From: an uncultured Lachnospiraceae bacterium
GTDB taxonomy: Bacteria > Bacillota > Clostridia > Lachnospirales > Lachnospiraceae
Assembly: GCA_944377405.1 (NCBI GenBank)
Contig: CALWES010000002.1
Coordinates: 1-64,000, forward strand
Length of the DNA: 64,000 bases
Reading direction: 5' to 3'
Shown here: positions 45,445-52,349 of the stretch, piece by piece
Numbering within the stretch: position 1 is the stretch's first letter
How the letters are laid out: every line of letters starts with the position of its first letter
Notes under the pieces: model-generated
Database searches by the model: none
What the model was told of the DNA's origin: nothing
The model's input: the letters and a program-made list of their open reading frames with translations, nothing else
Program-made: the position numbers and the translations under genes

Positions 45445-45474
45445 TGGACATATTTGCTGAAAATATGGTATTAT
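45445..45474 (+). promoter_or_regulatory. Promoter of the HPr-like gene
   Basis: TGGACA (45445-45450), an 18-base spacer and TATTAT (45469-45474). The predicted start near 45481 coincides with the beginning of a possible leader stem. Confidence 0.5.
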
Positions 45475-45484
45475 TACCGAATAT

Positions 45485-45553
45485 GAGGAGCGCTGGCCTG
45501 ACATGACTATCCGTCCCCCTCAGGGACCAATCCTTACTTGATCAAATCTCCTC
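45485..45553 (+). promoter_or_regulatory. Structured leader of the HPr-like gene
   Basis: GAGGAG (45485-45490) can pair with CTCCTC (45548-45553), enclosing a GTCCC/GGGAC hairpin (45513-45517 with 45523-45527). The leader is about 125 bases long, starts at the predicted transcript end and ends well before the start codon. I cannot assign it to a known riboswitch class. Confidence 0.35.
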
Positions 45554-45608
45554 GTCAGAAAATAATGTTGGGTAAATATGGCCGACGCGCCTGAAAGGAG
45601 CAAATGAT

Positions 45609-45851
45609 ATGAAAGAAATCACAATCAGAATTCCGGATGTGGAGACTGCAAAGCAGTTCTGCAGAATGGCTGGAGCATGTCCTTTTGATATTGATGTTTT
45701 TTATAACCGCGTTTTAATCGACGCAAAATCTATTCTCGGCGTACTCAGCCTGGACTTAAGCAGAGTCCTGAATGTAAGGATGTACGGAGAGGACAAGAAC
45801 TTTACTGCACTCTGTGAGAAGCTTCACAAGCTTGCAGAAAAGGTGGCTTGA
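45609..45851 (+). CDS. HPr/Crh-like regulatory protein without the catalytic His
   Basis: HPr-fold protein of 80 residues. The regulatory serine region is conserved (DAKSILGVLSLDLS, Ser41, aligning with HPr KSIMGVMSLG Ser46). No histidine occurs before residue 72, so the phosphoryl-accepting His15 of true HPr is missing. It therefore cannot relay phosphate to sugars and is better compared with Crh, the regulatory HPr homologue of bacilli, or with catalytically dead HPr homologues of clostridia. It may modulate HPr kinase or CcpA. Own promoter, long leader and terminator make it monocistronic. Confidence 0.75.
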   Translation: MKEITIRIPDVETAKQFCRMAGACPFDIDVFYNRVLIDAKSILGVLSLDLSRVLNVRMYGEDKNFTALCEKLHKLAEKVA

Positions 45852-45868
45852 TAAACAATGAAGATCGA

Positions 45869-45895
45869 GGGCGCCGGGAGACCGGCGCCCTTTTT
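45869..45895 (+). terminator. Terminator after the HPr-like gene
   Basis: GGGCGCCGG, GAGA, CCGGCGCCC: a perfect 9-bp stem with a GNRA tetraloop, followed by TTTTT. Confidence 0.92.
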
Positions 45896-45921
45896 GATGA
45901 TATGACATAATGGAGGAAACT

Positions 45922-47040
45922 ATGACAAAGATAGACGTGATCTCGGGCTTTCTCGGTGCGGGAAAGACCACATTCATCAAGAAGCTTCTGGATGAAGCTC
46001 TGTCAGGAGAAAAGGTGGTGCTGATCGAAAACGAATTCGGTGAGATCGGTATCGACGCAGGCTTTCTGAAGGATGCAGGCATCCAGATCCGGGAGATGTC
46101 CCAGGGCTGTATCTGCTGCTCCCTGGTGGGAGACTTTGAGACGGCTCTGAAGGAGGTCATCGAGACCTACAGCCCCGACAGGGTAATCATCGAGCCTTCA
46201 GGGGTTGGCAAGCTTTCCGACGTCATGAAGGCAGTGCAGGACGCTTCAGCAAATCTTTCCGTTCAGCTGAACTCTGCCGTTACCATCGTGGACGCCAATA
46301 AGTGCAGGATGTATATGAAGAACTTCGGCGAGTTCTTCAATAATCAGGTACAGTTTGCAGGTACCGTTGTGCTGAGCCGTACGGATGTGGCGGAGCATGA
46401 AAAGGTGGAGAAGGATGTGGAGCTGATCCGCAGCCTCAATCACCAGGCGGAGATCATTACGACACCGGTCAGCGAGCTTCCGGGAAAGAAGCTTCTGTCT
46501 ATCATGGAAAAGCATGACCATATGACGGAGGAGCTCCTGGAGGAGGCCCGCCATGCAGCTGAGGAGCATGAGCACCATCACGAGCACGGAGAGCACTGCG
46601 GCTGTGGCCACGATCATGACCACGATCATGAGCATCATCATGAGCACGGAGAGCACTGCAGCTGCGGCCACGATCATGACCACGACCATGAGCATGAACA
46701 CCATCACGAGCATGGAGAGCATTGCAGCTGCGGCTGCCATGACCATCATCATCACCATGCGGATGAGGTGTTTACCTCCTGGGGCCGGGAAAATGTTCCC
46801 GCCCTTACCAGGGACAAGCTGGAGCAGATCCTGGAGGAGCTGGCAGACGGACATGCCTACGGTCAGATCCTGCGTTCCAAGGGTATGCTGAAGGCAGCAG
46901 ACGGAGAAGGCTGGTATTATTTTGATCTGGTTCCCGGCGAGTATGAGATCCGTGAGGGCGAGCCGGACTATACGGGCAAGGTCTGCGTCATCGGAAGCGA
47001 GCTTGCGGAGGATCGGCTTGCAGAGGCGTTCCTGGGCTGA
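45922..47040 (+). CDS. COG0523 (CobW-family) GTPase with His-rich region
   Basis: G3E/COG0523 metal-handling GTPase of 372 residues. The ATG at 45922 follows TGGAGGAAAC. Walker A is GFLGAGKTTF (residues 9-18), the metal motif CICC is at 63-66 (SQGCICCSL), and the guanine motif appears as SRTD. A very His-rich stretch (about 210-285) is built from near-repeats of HEHGEHCSCGHDHDHDH. The C-terminal CobW_C domain follows (DEVFTSWGRENVPALTRDKL). Members supply zinc, cobalt or nickel to target proteins; the His/Cys tract suggests metal storage or sensing. The metal cannot be decided from sequence. Confidence 0.88.
   Translation: MTKIDVISGFLGAGKTTFIKKLLDEALSGEKVVLIENEFGEIGIDAGFLKDAGIQIREMSQGCICCSLVGDFETALKEVIETYSPDRVIIEPSGVGKLSDVMKAVQDASANLSVQLNSAVTIVDANKCRMYMKNFGEFFNNQVQFAGTVVLSRTDVAEHEKVEKDVELIRSLNHQAEIITTPVSELPGKKLLSIMEKHDHMTEELLEEARHAAEEHEHHHEHGEHCGCGHDHDHDHEHHHEHGEHCSCGHDHDHDHEHEHHHEHGEHCSCGCHDHHHHHADEVFTSWGRENVPALTRDKLEQILEELADGHAYGQILRSKGMLKAADGEGWYYFDLVPGEYEIREGEPDYTGKVCVIGSELAEDRLAEAFLG
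46556..46765 (+). repeat. His/Cys-coding tandem repeat in the COG0523 gene
   Basis: Three degenerate direct repeats encode a HEHGEHC-type unit followed by CGHDHDHDH-type tracts. The underlying DNA (GAGCACGGAGAGCACTGC-like) is repeated, which suggests slippage-driven length change of the metal-binding tract. Confidence 0.85.
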
Positions 47041-47064
47041 TCAGAGGGAAAGGAAAGAACTTAA

Positions 47065-48024
47065 ATGGCTGACTATATCAATGACAACGAAGTGCCCGTA
47101 TTCCTGATCAACGGCTTTCTGGAGGCAGGAAAAACAGCCTTCATCAAATATACCATGGGGGAGGAGTATTTCCAGATCGACGGAAGGACCCTGCTGATCG
47201 TATGTGAAGAAGGCGAAGTGGAATATAAGACCGAAGAACTGAAGGAGTTCAATACGGTCATGGTGGTGGCAGAGGAGGAAGCAGAGTTTACCCGTTCCTG
47301 GCTGGAGGGGCTTGCAGAGCGCTATAAGCCGGAAAGAGTCATCATCGAGTTCAACGGCATGTGGAACATGGACCGGGTGGAGCTTCCCGAAGACTGGGTG
47401 CTCTATCAGCAGGTGACCATTATGGACGGGACCACTCTGCCCCAGTATCTGGCCAACATGAAGTCCCTGATGGGACCCATGCTCCGTAATTCCGAGCTCT
47501 GCATCGTCAATCGCTGCGACGGCAGAAGCGAGGAGGAACTGATCGACTGGAAGCGGAAGCTGCGCCCCATGCTGCTTTCCGGTTCCGATGTGGTCATGGA
47601 GAACCAGTACGGAGAGATCCCCATGGAGATCCTTCCGGAGGAGCTTCCCTATGACATCAGTCAGGACGTGATCGAGATCAAACCGGAGGACTACGGGATC
47701 TGGTTCTTCGATACGAAGGACAACCCGGAGAGATATAAGGGCAAGACCGTGGAGTTTACGGCCTGCATCATGAAATCCCGGGAGCTGGAGAAGGATGTGT
47801 TCGTCCCGGGGCGCATGGCCATGACCTGCTGCGAGGCGGATATGACCTTTATCGGCTTCCTGGCCCATTCTCCGGAGATCAGTCACTTTGAAAATTATGC
47901 CTGGGTAAAGCTCAGGGCAAAGGTTGATATCAGGATGCGGCAGGAATATCAGGGGGAAGGCCCCTTCCTTGAGGTCCTGAGCATGGTACGCACCGGTGAG
48001 ATCGCAGAACCGGTAGGCTTCTGA
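47065..48024 (+). CDS. Second COG0523-like GTPase fused to a DUF1980-like domain
   Basis: Protein of 319 residues. The first about 190 residues follow the CobW GTPase (Walker A FLINGFLEAGKTAFIKYTMG; RVIIEFNGMW; IVNRCD) but the CxCC metal motif is replaced (IVCEEGEVEY). The C-terminal part (YKGKTVEFTACIMKSRELEK, then FVPGRMAMTCCEADMTFIGF) matches the pattern of the TIGR03943/DUF1980 (YcgQ-like) family. In other bacteria YcgQ and a COG0523 gene are neighbours, so here the functions seem fused. It follows the first GTPase gene after 24 bases and abuts the transporter gene. A metal-homeostasis role is inferred. Confidence 0.75.
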   Translation: MADYINDNEVPVFLINGFLEAGKTAFIKYTMGEEYFQIDGRTLLIVCEEGEVEYKTEELKEFNTVMVVAEEEAEFTRSWLEGLAERYKPERVIIEFNGMWNMDRVELPEDWVLYQQVTIMDGTTLPQYLANMKSLMGPMLRNSELCIVNRCDGRSEEELIDWKRKLRPMLLSGSDVVMENQYGEIPMEILPEELPYDISQDVIEIKPEDYGIWFFDTKDNPERYKGKTVEFTACIMKSRELEKDVFVPGRMAMTCCEADMTFIGFLAHSPEISHFENYAWVKLRAKVDIRMRQEYQGEGPFLEVLSMVRTGEIAEPVGF

Positions 48025-48920
48025 TGAAGGGGGCGGGCAGCAGACAGGCTCTGCATATCGGTCTTTTGTTTCTGACGGCCATGATCTGGGGAGCCGCTTT
48101 CGTGGCCCAGTCCGCCGGAAACGTGATGGGTCCCTTTACCTTCAACTGTCTGCGAAACGGACTTGGAGTCCTGGTGCTGATCCCCTTTATCCGTTTCTTT
48201 TACGGAAACCTGCACCTGGACCGGGATACCTTAAAGGGCGGCATCTGCTGCGGACTCTGCCTCTTTGCAGCCAGCAATCTGCAGCAGGTGGGCCTGCAGT
48301 ATACCACCCCGGGAAAATCCGGCTTTATCACCGCCAGCTATATGATCCTGGTGCCCATCGTCGGCTTCTTTCTGGGCCGGGGCATACAGCGTAGGATCCT
48401 TCTTGCGGTACTTCTTGGAGCCGCCGGACTTTATTTTCTGTGCATGCCCGGAGGCGAGGGGATCGGAAAGCTGAATCAGGGAGATGTGATGAGTTTTCTT
48501 TGCGCCTTTTTCTATACGGCGCAGATCCTCTGCATCGACCGCTTTTCCAAGCGGGCCGAAGGGGTAAAGATGGCCTGTATTCAGTTCCTGACCGCTGCGA
48601 TTCTGGGGGCAGGGCTGATGCTGGCCTTTGAATCACCGAGCCTTCCTGCGATCCGGCAGGGACTTCTGCCCCTTCTTTATGCCGGGGCTCTGTCTTCCGG
48701 AGTGGGATATACGCTGCAGATCGTGGGCCAGAAGACCGTGGACCCCTCCATTGCTGCGCTGATCATGAGTCTGGAATCCTGCTTTGCCGTACTTGCGGGA
48801 TGGCTGCTTCTGGGAGACCGGCTGGACGGCCGGGAATTCCTGGGTTGCGTCCTGATGTTCGGCGCCATTATACTGACACAGCTTCCTGAGAAAAGGAGTC
48901 ACATATGTACCGAATCATAA
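48024..48920 (+). CDS. EamA/DMT-family transporter
   Basis: Membrane transporter of 298 residues of the drug/metabolite (EamA) superfamily. Ten hydrophobic helices in two EamA repeats (FLTAMIWGAAFVAQSAGNVM; SFLCAFFYTAQILCIDRFSK). The conserved QYTTPGKSGFITASYMILVP marks the end of the first repeat. Its ATG overlaps the stop of the GTPase gene by one base, and the YigZ gene begins inside its 3' end. The substrate is unknown; linkage to two metal GTPases may only reflect a shared transcript. Confidence 0.85.
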   Translation: MKGAGSRQALHIGLLFLTAMIWGAAFVAQSAGNVMGPFTFNCLRNGLGVLVLIPFIRFFYGNLHLDRDTLKGGICCGLCLFAASNLQQVGLQYTTPGKSGFITASYMILVPIVGFFLGRGIQRRILLAVLLGAAGLYFLCMPGGEGIGKLNQGDVMSFLCAFFYTAQILCIDRFSKRAEGVKMACIQFLTAAILGAGLMLAFESPSLPAIRQGLLPLLYAGALSSGVGYTLQIVGQKTVDPSIAALIMSLESCFAVLAGWLLLGDRLDGREFLGCVLMFGAIILTQLPEKRSHICTES

Positions 48921-49573
48921 AGGGATCCGGAGAAGCCGAGATCGAAGTAAAAAAATCCCGCTTCATTGCGGCGGTAAAAAGCTGCAGGTCCGAGGAGGAG
49001 GCCAGGGCCTTTATTGAGTCGGTCCGGAAAAAGCACTATGATGCCAGACACAACTGCTTTGCTTTCCGCATCGGAGATGAGAAGACGGTGCTGGAACGAC
49101 AGAGCGATGATGGAGAGCCCCAGGGCACCGCAGGAAAGCCCATGCTGGAGATCCTGAAGGGAGCGGGACTTTACGACGTGTGTGCCGTGGTGACCCGTTA
49201 TTTCGGAGGGACCCTTCTGGGGACCGGGGGCCTGGTACGGGCCTATTCCGACGCCCTAAAGCAGGCTCTGTCAGAGCTTTCGGAGGCGGGCTGCCTTCCG
49301 GAGCTTCAGGAAGGGGTCCGGGTCTCCGTAAACTGCGAATACGCCCTGGTGAACCGGGTCAAGTACTTTGCGGAGCAGATGAAGCTCTTTACGGAGGCAG
49401 AGGTCTACCTGGATACCTGCAGGCTGGACTACCTGGTGCCGGAGGCCATGAGCCGGGAGTTTGCTCAGAAGGTCCGGGAGATCAGCGCAGGAAAGGCCGG
49501 GGCCGAGATCTGCCAGCGGGTGCTTTACTTCGGGGAGGAGAAACCGGAAGTATACAAACTGCTGGAAAAATGA
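48905..49573 (+). CDS. YigZ/IMPACT family protein
   Basis: YigZ-like protein of 222 residues. The N-terminal UPF0029/IMPACT domain is clear (KSRFIAAVKSCRSEEEARAF, ARHNCFAFRIGD, SDDGEPQGTAGKPMLEIL, VVTRYFGGTLLGTGGLVRAY). A C-terminal DUF1949 ferredoxin-like domain follows (about 140-205). The family binds nucleic acids or ribosomes and is related to the eukaryotic regulator IMPACT; no enzymatic role is certain. An AAAAGGAG ribosome binding site lies inside the preceding gene. Confidence 0.9.
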   Translation: MYRIIKGSGEAEIEVKKSRFIAAVKSCRSEEEARAFIESVRKKHYDARHNCFAFRIGDEKTVLERQSDDGEPQGTAGKPMLEILKGAGLYDVCAVVTRYFGGTLLGTGGLVRAYSDALKQALSELSEAGCLPELQEGVRVSVNCEYALVNRVKYFAEQMKLFTEAEVYLDTCRLDYLVPEAMSREFAQKVREISAGKAGAEICQRVLYFGEEKPEVYKLLEK

Positions 49574-49623
49574 TATACTGAACAGAATAACAGGGGAAAT
49601 ATTTCAGGAAAAGAGGTTAAGGG

Positions 49624-49785
49624 ATGATCGATTTTCAGGAGGAGATCAAGCGCTTCAAGCCATCTCTGGATGTGGAAAATATTGAGGACGCCATTGCAAA
49701 GTCGGACCTGACGGACATGAACGACATCATGATGCAGCTGGTCCAGGATGGGATCGCGTCCAGAAAGAACGGAGAGTTTTTATAA
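49624..49785 (+). CDS. Small conserved-type hypothetical protein
   Basis: A 53-residue reading frame beginning MIDFQEEIKRFKPSLDVENI, with AAGAGGTTAAGGG upstream and ending 7 bases before the start of the TPR protein gene. The product is acidic, helical and Met-rich (DLTDMNDIMMQLVQDG). It is too short for automatic ORF finding, but the ribosome binding site, spacing and codon pattern favour a real gene. Its position suggests it works with the TPR protein. Confidence 0.65.
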   Translation: MIDFQEEIKRFKPSLDVENIEDAIAKSDLTDMNDIMMQLVQDGIASRKNGEFL

Positions 49786-49792
49786 GCAGAGC

Positions 49793-51097
49793 ATGGATTA
49801 CAGCGTAACATTAAACCGAATCGCCAACGTGTATTACAACCTGGGACTTGAGCGGGCAAAGCTGAAGGACTTAAGCGGTGCGGCGGAGCTTTTGAAGAAG
49901 TCTCTTCATTTTTCAAAGTATCAGACCAATGCCAGGAATCTTCTGGGGCTGATCTATTATGAAATGGGGGAGACGGCGGATGCCCTGATCCAGTGGGTCA
50001 TCAGCATGAACCTGCAGCCCTCCAATAACCGGGCGGATTACTACCTGGAGGAGGTCCAGAGAAAGCCCGGCCAGCTGGAGATCGCATCCCAGACCGTAAA
50101 GAAGTTCAATCAGGCTCTGTGGCAGGCCCAGCATGAGGGAGAGGATCTTGCCATCCTGCAGCTGAACCGGATCATCGAGGAGAAGCCGAACTTTATCAAG
50201 GCCCACATCCTGCTGGCCCTTCTCTATATGCAGAAGGGGGACAATGTACGGGCAGGCCGTTCCCTGATGTCGGTGCTGAAGGTAGACCGCAACAACCCCA
50301 AGGCCCTGATCCTGATGGATGAGGTCAAGAAGCGCACGGGACGGGCGGAGATCGAGAAGAACAAGCTGAAGAACGCCTTTTCCCACAGACAGATGGAGGA
50401 TGACGACGTGATCCTGCCGAAGATCAAGGCCCAGGCCACGGCAGGCCAGGTGGTGATCTATCTGACGGTGGGACTGTGCCTTGGACTTCTGAGCTTCTGG
50501 TTCCTGCTGCTGCCCTCCATCCGGAGGAACATCAATGTAGAGGCCAACGATCAGGTCATTGCCTACAGCCAGGAGCTGTCGGAGAAGAATGCCAGCCTGA
50601 CGGAGCTGCAGGCCCAGTACGATGATCTGAACAGCCGTTATGAGGACGTGTCCACCAGGCTCAATGCCTTTGAACAGCAGAACGCGGACTTCATGGGCCT
50701 GTATCAGAAGCTGACCTCCATCCAGACGAACTATGAGAGCGGAAATCTGACCCAGGCGGTGGCGGATTATGTGACCATCGATCAGTCCCAGGTAACGGAG
50801 GAGCCTCTCCTGAGCCTTATGAACGAGATCAACCAGTACATGCAGAACGAAGGCTATGACGAGCTTACGAGCCTTGGAAACTCCGCATGGAACGCAGGCA
50901 ACCTGCAGCAGGCGGAGCAGTACTTCGACATGGCGATCCAGATCAAGCCCGACGATCCTGAGGCCCTTTACCTTAAGGCAAGGATCCTTCAGACCAACGG
51001 CCAGACCGCAGACGCCAATGCGATCTTCGACCGGATCGTGGGAGAGCATCCGGAAAGCAGCTATGCCCAGAGGGCTCAGTCTGCCAGGGGATATTGA
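49793..51097 (+). CDS. Membrane protein with TPR repeats on both sides
   Basis: TPR protein of 434 residues. The start is placed at 49793 (MDYSVTLNRIANVYYNLGLE), though its ribosome binding site is weak and translation may be coupled to the small gene just upstream. The N-terminal part holds cytoplasmic TPR-like repeats (NARNLLGLIYYEMGETADAL; AHILLALLYMQKGDNVRAGR). One membrane helix lies at about 216-240 (VVIYLTVGLCLGLLSFWFLL). A coiled coil (SEKNASLTELQAQYDDLNSR) leads to extracytoplasmic TPRs (GNLQQAEQYFDMAIQIKPDD). Probably a scaffold for an envelope complex; partner unknown. Confidence 0.8.
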   Translation: MDYSVTLNRIANVYYNLGLERAKLKDLSGAAELLKKSLHFSKYQTNARNLLGLIYYEMGETADALIQWVISMNLQPSNNRADYYLEEVQRKPGQLEIASQTVKKFNQALWQAQHEGEDLAILQLNRIIEEKPNFIKAHILLALLYMQKGDNVRAGRSLMSVLKVDRNNPKALILMDEVKKRTGRAEIEKNKLKNAFSHRQMEDDDVILPKIKAQATAGQVVIYLTVGLCLGLLSFWFLLLPSIRRNINVEANDQVIAYSQELSEKNASLTELQAQYDDLNSRYEDVSTRLNAFEQQNADFMGLYQKLTSIQTNYESGNLTQAVADYVTIDQSQVTEEPLLSLMNEINQYMQNEGYDELTSLGNSAWNAGNLQQAEQYFDMAIQIKPDDPEALYLKARILQTNGQTADANAIFDRIVGEHPESSYAQRAQSARGY

Positions 51098-51152
51098 TCC
51101 TCCGCAGATATTACAGAATCCATATACAATCATTACATAAGCTTTACAGAAA

Positions 51153-51240
51153 ACCTGCCGGTTTTTTACATGGCATACCTATACTGACTGATGACGTTGA
51201 AAACATCAGGAGGTGTGTTATGAGAAAAAAACTGGCAGGT
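51153..51240 (+). promoter_or_regulatory. Long-range inverted repeat enclosing a ribosome binding site
   Basis: ACCTGCCGGTTTTTT (51153-51167) can pair in RNA with AAAAAACTGGCAGGT (51226-51240) over 15 bp with one G-U pair. The second arm covers codons 3-7 of the lipoprotein gene, and AGGAGGT (51208-51214) lies in the loop. The first arm can instead fold locally as AAAACC-TGCC-GGTTTT with a T-run, like a weak terminator. Confidence 0.5.
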
Positions 51241-52344
51241 ATTTTTGTAACAGGGATGGTTTTTGCAGCGGTATCGACCGGCTGCGGACAGAGCGGAGCC
51301 GAGACTGCAACGACAGCAGGATCCACACAGGCGGAGTCCAAAGCAGAGGCAGAGACTACGGAAGCGAAGACGGAAGAGACTGCGGAAACAACTGCAGAAG
51401 CAGCCGTGGAGCAGACGGAGCCGCTGGTTGTATATCTGAATGACTTTGATGCCATTATTCCGGACCTTTTTAAGGAGGCGACCGGCTATGACGTGGAGGT
51501 GGTAGTTGGAAACGGCGCTGAGACCATGGCCAGGATCGAGACGGAAGGAGATAACCCCCAGTGGGATGTGGTATGGCTGGATTCCATGCCCTCCATCAAC
51601 AGCATGGGCGAACGGGGCATGCTTATGGAAGATCTGGAGCCGGAAAACGCAAAATATCTGACCGATTATTATCAGGAAATTGTTCCGGAGAATAAGAGCT
51701 ATTATCCCACGGGAGCCCATGCTGCCGGGGTAATTGCATACCGCAATGACAAGTATACGGAGGAGACCGCTCCCAGGACCTGGGAGGATTTTACGAAACC
51801 TGAATATCAGGATCAGATCGGTATGGCAGACCCCAGCGTTGCAGCACCGGCTTATCCCTTTGTATCATACTTCTTTGAGGATATGGGAATGGAGGGCGCC
51901 CAGGAGTATTTTGGAACGCTTTTCGATCAGGGACTGAAGATCTATCCGAAGAATCCTCAGGTGGTTCAGGCACTTGCCAGCGGCGAGATCACGATTGCAG
52001 CACTTCAGGAAAGCAATGCTTACGGCATGATCAATTCCGGAGAACCCATCAGCATCGTCTGGCCGGAGGAAGGGGCTCCTGCTTCCGTAAGAGTAGCGGC
52101 CATCAGTGCAAAGACAGATCAGCCGGAGGTGGCAAAGGCTTTTGTGAATTTCCTGCTTGATCCCGAGACTCAGCAGGCGATCATTGATTCCGGCGACGAA
52201 GGATACTTTGAACCCTCTGCAGAGGGCGCTGAGCCGAAGGCAGACAGAGCAAAGGACGCAAAGCTCGTATATGCTGATGCAGCCTGGGCTTCCGAAAATG
52301 AAGGCGAGATCAAAGAGTGGTTTGCAGACGCTTCCGCAAGGTAA
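51220..52344 (+). CDS. ABC transporter substrate-binding lipoprotein
   Basis: Extracellular solute-binding lipoprotein of 374 residues, class of iron(III)/polyamine/thiamine/phosphonate binders. The ATG at 51220 follows CAGGAGGT. Signal peptide with lipobox VSTGC, then an Ala/Glu/Thr-rich linker (about 25-65) and a two-lobed binding domain (LVVYLNDFDAIIPDLFKEAT; WDVVWLDSMPSINSMGERGM; TGAHAAGVIAYRNDKYTEET). An internal Tyr-Tyr pair (LTDYYQEIV) recalls ferric-binding proteins but is not proof. First gene of an operon with a fused two-domain permease, an ATPase and a phosphatase. Confidence 0.85.
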   Translation: MRKKLAGIFVTGMVFAAVSTGCGQSGAETATTAGSTQAESKAEAETTEAKTEETAETTAEAAVEQTEPLVVYLNDFDAIIPDLFKEATGYDVEVVVGNGAETMARIETEGDNPQWDVVWLDSMPSINSMGERGMLMEDLEPENAKYLTDYYQEIVPENKSYYPTGAHAAGVIAYRNDKYTEETAPRTWEDFTKPEYQDQIGMADPSVAAPAYPFVSYFFEDMGMEGAQEYFGTLFDQGLKIYPKNPQVVQALASGEITIAALQESNAYGMINSGEPISIVWPEEGAPASVRVAAISAKTDQPEVAKAFVNFLLDPETQQAIIDSGDEGYFEPSAEGAEPKADRAKDAKLVYADAAWASENEGEIKEWFADASAR

Positions 52345-52349
52345 CGGCC

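Noticed and set aside
46556..46765. His-rich DNA repeat considered as a mobile or regulatory repeat
   Set aside because: It stays in frame within a COG0523 GTPase and encodes a metal-binding tract.
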